Shown one piece after another: positions 40,299-42,073 of a stretch of 42,073 nt of DNA. Numbering within the stretch: position 1 is the stretch's first letter; each line of letters starts with the position of its first letter. This DNA is from Leifsonia sp. CL147 (lineage in GTDB: Bacteria > Actinomycetota > Actinomycetes > Actinomycetales > Microbacteriaceae). Location: the NCBI RefSeq assembly GCF_900114565.1, contig NZ_FOTM01000026.1, forward strand, positions 1-42,073, given 5' to 3'. The notes beneath the pieces were generated by a model. That model saw nothing but the letters and a program-made list of their open reading frames with translations. It searched no databases and had not been told where the DNA came from. Made by a program: the position numbers and the translations under genes.

Positions 40299-41333
40299 AT
40301 GACTGACAAGCACGAGCAGCAGAACATGACTGCAACGACACCGCCCGACGCGAGCGACGCGCTGCCCGAAGGAGCCATCGACGTCGCCGTCATCGGCGGA
40401 GGCGCCGCAGGACTCAACGGTGCCCTGATCCTCGCCCGCTCCCGCCGTTCCGTCGTCGTGATCGACAGCGGCTCCCCGCGCAACGCACCCGCGGACGCCG
40501 TGCACGGCCTCCTCGCCCTCGACGGCACCCCACCGTCCGAGATCCTCCGACGGGGTCGGGAGCAGGTGCGCCAGTACGGCGGACACGTTGTGTTCGGCGA
40601 GGTGGTCACGGCCGAGCCTGCGGCACCCTCGACAGACGGAGACCTGCGATTCACTGTCACCCTCGCCGACGGCCGAAGCATCACCGCCCGCCGCATCCTC
40701 GTGGCCACTGGCCTCACGGACGTGCTGCCAGAGGTGCCCGGGCTCGCCGAGCACTGGGGGCACAGCGTTGTCCACTGCCCGTACTGCCACGGCTGGGAAG
40801 TGCGCGACGAGGCCATCGGCGTCCTCGCCACCGGACCGGTCTCCATCAGCCACGCGTACCTGTACCGTCAGCTGACCGAGGACCTGACCTACTTCACCCA
40901 CGGCACGAACCTGGATGAGGACAACCGCGCCCGCTTCGCCGCCCGCGGCATCCGCATCGTCGACACCCCGGTCACCGAGGTCGTCAACGACGCGCACGGC
41001 GCCCTTGCCGGGGTGCGCCTGGCCGACGGCCAGGTCGTGACTCGCAGCGTCATCGCGGTCCTTGCACCGATGCGAATCCGCGACCGTGGCCTGGAAGGAC
41101 TGCGCCTCCCGGTGCAGGACGTGCCCAACAAGGGCCGCAGTTTCGCCTCCGGTGCGGCCGGCATCACCGAGGTGCCCGGTGTGTGGGTGGCGGGCAACGT
41201 CACCGACCTGACCGCCCAGGTCGGCGCCTCCGCAGCGGCAGGCGCCCTGGCCGGCGCCGACATCAACAGAATGCTGGCTGCGGCGGACGCGGACGCCGCC
41301 CTGCACCTGGCTGGAACGGGTGAGACCCTGTGA
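40299..41333 (+). CDS. Thioredoxin-reductase-like FAD-dependent oxidoreductase
   Basis: A 344-residue flavoprotein. The FAD-binding GGGAAGLNGA begins near residue 33, and the redox-active disulphide reads C160-PY-C163 in HCPYCHGWEV, followed by the second dinucleotide-binding domain. A final FAD segment is seen (GVWVAGNVTDLTAQVGASAAAGA). It resembles thioredoxin reductase/GliT-type dithiol oxidases but is a stand-alone gene with no thioredoxin next to it. The ATG at 40299 is chosen to fit the fold; the longer frame to 40107 overlaps the hydrolase. The stop shares GTGA with the following dehalogenase-like gene. Confidence 0.9.
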   Translation: MTDKHEQQNMTATTPPDASDALPEGAIDVAVIGGGAAGLNGALILARSRRSVVVIDSGSPRNAPADAVHGLLALDGTPPSEILRRGREQVRQYGGHVVFGEVVTAEPAAPSTDGDLRFTVTLADGRSITARRILVATGLTDVLPEVPGLAEHWGHSVVHCPYCHGWEVRDEAIGVLATGPVSISHAYLYRQLTEDLTYFTHGTNLDEDNRARFAARGIRIVDTPVTEVVNDAHGALAGVRLADGQVVTRSVIAVLAPMRIRDRGLEGLRLPVQDVPNKGRSFASGAAGITEVPGVWVAGNVTDLTAQVGASAAAGALAGADINRMLAAADADAALHLAGTGETL

Positions 41334-41755
41334 TCGCTGGTGAAGAGACGCTCGATGGCACGTGGCCGTATTCCGCCCGCTTCAACGAGGCGGCCGGCTT
41401 CCGTCAGCATTATGTCGACGAGGGTCCCGAGCGTCCCGATCAGACGATCGTCATGCTGCATGGTGAGCCGACGTGGGGCTACGAGTGGCGCCACCTGATC
41501 GGGCCCTTATCACGTCGCCACCGCGTAGTCGTTCCCGATCACATGGGCTTCGGCAAGAGCGAGACACCGCAGGACCGCACGTACGACGCGAGCGAACACA
41601 TCCTCAATCTCGAATCGCTGCTCGTCGACACGCTCGACCTCACAAACATCACCCTGGTCCTCCGCGACTGGGGCGGCCCCATCGGAACCGGTTTCGCATT
41701 GCGTCATCCCGATCGGGTCTCGCGGATCTTCGCGGTGAACACCGTATTGCCGCTC
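41330..41755 (+). pseudogene. Haloalkane-dehalogenase-like alpha/beta hydrolase, cut by an IS21-type element
   Basis: The first 142 residues of an alpha/beta hydrolase that normally has about 300. HGEPTWGYEWRHLI, PDHMGFGKSETP and the nucleophile loop LRDWGGPIG (Asp113) are the haloalkane-dehalogenase pattern. At 41756 the frame enters the terminal repeats of an IS21-type element and ends at 41878 after 41 foreign residues. The C-terminal acid and His are lost, so the enzyme is inactive. The remaining 3' part would lie on the far side of the element, outside the window. Confidence 0.85.
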
Positions 41756-41762
41756 TGTCAAC

Positions 41763-41849
41763 GGCCACCAGAAATTGCCCATCGGCGGCCAGCAGAAGTG
41801 CCCGCTGGTGGCCAGTGGAAGTGCCCGTTCGCGGCCAGGAGTTCTGCCC
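41763..41849 (+). repeat. Four spaced repeats at the IS21-type end
   Basis: GGCCA-type words recur at 41763-41780, 41787-41803, 41810-41826 and 41833-41849, with periods of 24, 23 and 23 bases; the middle two differ at two of 17 positions. Multiple terminal repeats of this kind are the transposase-binding sites of IS21-family ends. Confidence 0.78.
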
Positions 41850-41888
41850 ATCGGGTTGTGGTGGCCCTGGCCGCGTGAGCGGTCTCGG

Positions 41889-42073
41889 TTAGGGCATGGG
41901 GGTCACCCCCGTGCCGGCGAGGGCTTGGGCGAGGCGGACGGACTCGCCGGTGGTCTGCGTGAGGTGGGCGTGGTGGAGGAGCCGGTCGACGGTCGCGGTC
42001 GCGAGGGTCTTGGGCATGAGCTCGTCGAACCCGGAGGGGTGCAGGTTCGAGCTGATCGCGATCGATCGTTTCT
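41889..42073 (-). CDS. istB: IstB-like ATP-binding transposition helper, C-terminal fragment
   Basis: The last 60 codons of IstB, the AAA+ ATPase that assists IstA transposase, running from the window edge to TAA at 41889. The end reads RSIAISSNLHPSGFDELMP, then LATATVDRLLHHAHLTQTTGES and LAQALAGTGVTPMP, a recognisable IstB C-terminus. The sequence lies inside the IS21-type element and points away from the interrupted dehalogenase. Its 5' part, with the Walker motifs, is outside the window. Confidence 0.88.
   Translation of the reverse strand, partial: KRSIAISSNLHPSGFDELMPKTLATATVDRLLHHAHLTQTTGESVRLAQALAGTGVTPMP

Larger units (their letters stand above)
41756..42073 (-). mobile_element. IS21-family insertion sequence, partial (one end and 3' end of istB)
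   Basis: Begins at the point where the dehalogenase frame ceases to be homologous, with TGTCA (41756-41760), the usual TG-starting IS21 end. It contains the repeated terminal motif described separately and then a minus-strand IstB frame. The rest of the element, including istA and the other end, lies beyond the window, so the target duplication cannot be checked. Confidence 0.8.

Noticed and set aside
38558-40846. Long minus-strand frame opposite the SDR/hydrolase/flavoprotein genes
   Set aside because: Antisense to three genes with clear catalytic motifs; composition is that of a shadow.
37487-42073. A third copy of the tRNA-end repeat that would define a second tandem island
   Set aside because: None was found to the right of 37486, so the integrase remnant cannot be given its own right boundary.

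Overview
The window is high-GC DNA with many GTG starts, GTGA/ATGA stop-start overlaps and several -10 boxes lying six or seven bases before a start codon (leaderless transcripts). With LacI/GntR-controlled sugar operons and a LAXTG-type surface protein, this points to an actinobacterium, most likely Microbacteriaceae (Leifsonia/Microbacterium-like). That placement is inference from gene style; no 16S or other marker is present.

Layout. 1-2.7 kb: 3' end of an FMN-dependent alpha-hydroxy-acid oxidase, then a MarR regulator, a perfect 18-bp palindrome and a coupled metallo-beta-lactamase-fold/SnoaL-like gene pair. 2.8-13.2 kb: a sugar locus. A leaderless FadR-type GntR regulator, an oxidative L-fucose route (AKR sugar dehydrogenase, amidohydrolase lactonase, L-fuconate dehydratase with the full catalytic set), a LacI regulator and a divergent operon of ABC binding protein, two permeases and a GH127 beta-L-arabinofuranosidase. 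13.2-16.6 kb: MFS exporter divergent from an MmyB-type regulator, a broken cupin gene and a voltage-sensor-like potassium channel. 16.8-22.7 kb: a 1436-residue repeat-rich wall protein with a LAETG sorting signal, and a DUF2252 protein. 22.8-32.2 kb: a tightly coupled minus-strand operon (APC permease, two DUF1989 proteins, biotin-dependent urea/guanidine carboxylase, allophanate hydrolase, TetR regulator), best read as a guanidine-to-ammonia pathway. 32.3-33.3 kb: two small coupled genes.

33.3-38.0 kb is the most unusual part. A tRNA-Ser(GCU) gene is followed by a roughly 4-kb genomic island bounded by an exact 26-bp copy of the tRNA 3' end. The tRNA's probable own terminator lies just beyond the right copy. 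The island carries a membrane-protein gene whose frame breaks near its end, a following soluble segment, and an AlbA_2/Schlafen-like protein with a GHKL-type ATPase region; it has no integrase of its own. Paired CCCCACAAAA repeats lie near both ends, like integrase arm sites. Outside the right end lies a tyrosine-integrase remnant that has replaced the C-terminus of a TetR regulator.

38.4-42.1 kb: an SDR, an epoxide-hydrolase-like enzyme, a thioredoxin-reductase-like flavoprotein and a haloalkane-dehalogenase-like gene form an operon probably controlled by the truncated TetR. The dehalogenase is cut by an IS21-family element whose end carries four 23-24 bp spaced repeats; its IstB gene runs off the window.

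Two dispersed hairpins sharing a GTTGCTCGC loop sit at convergent gene ends (16.66 and 22.74 kb), and a distinct 76-base hairpin sits at a third convergent junction (0.77 kb).
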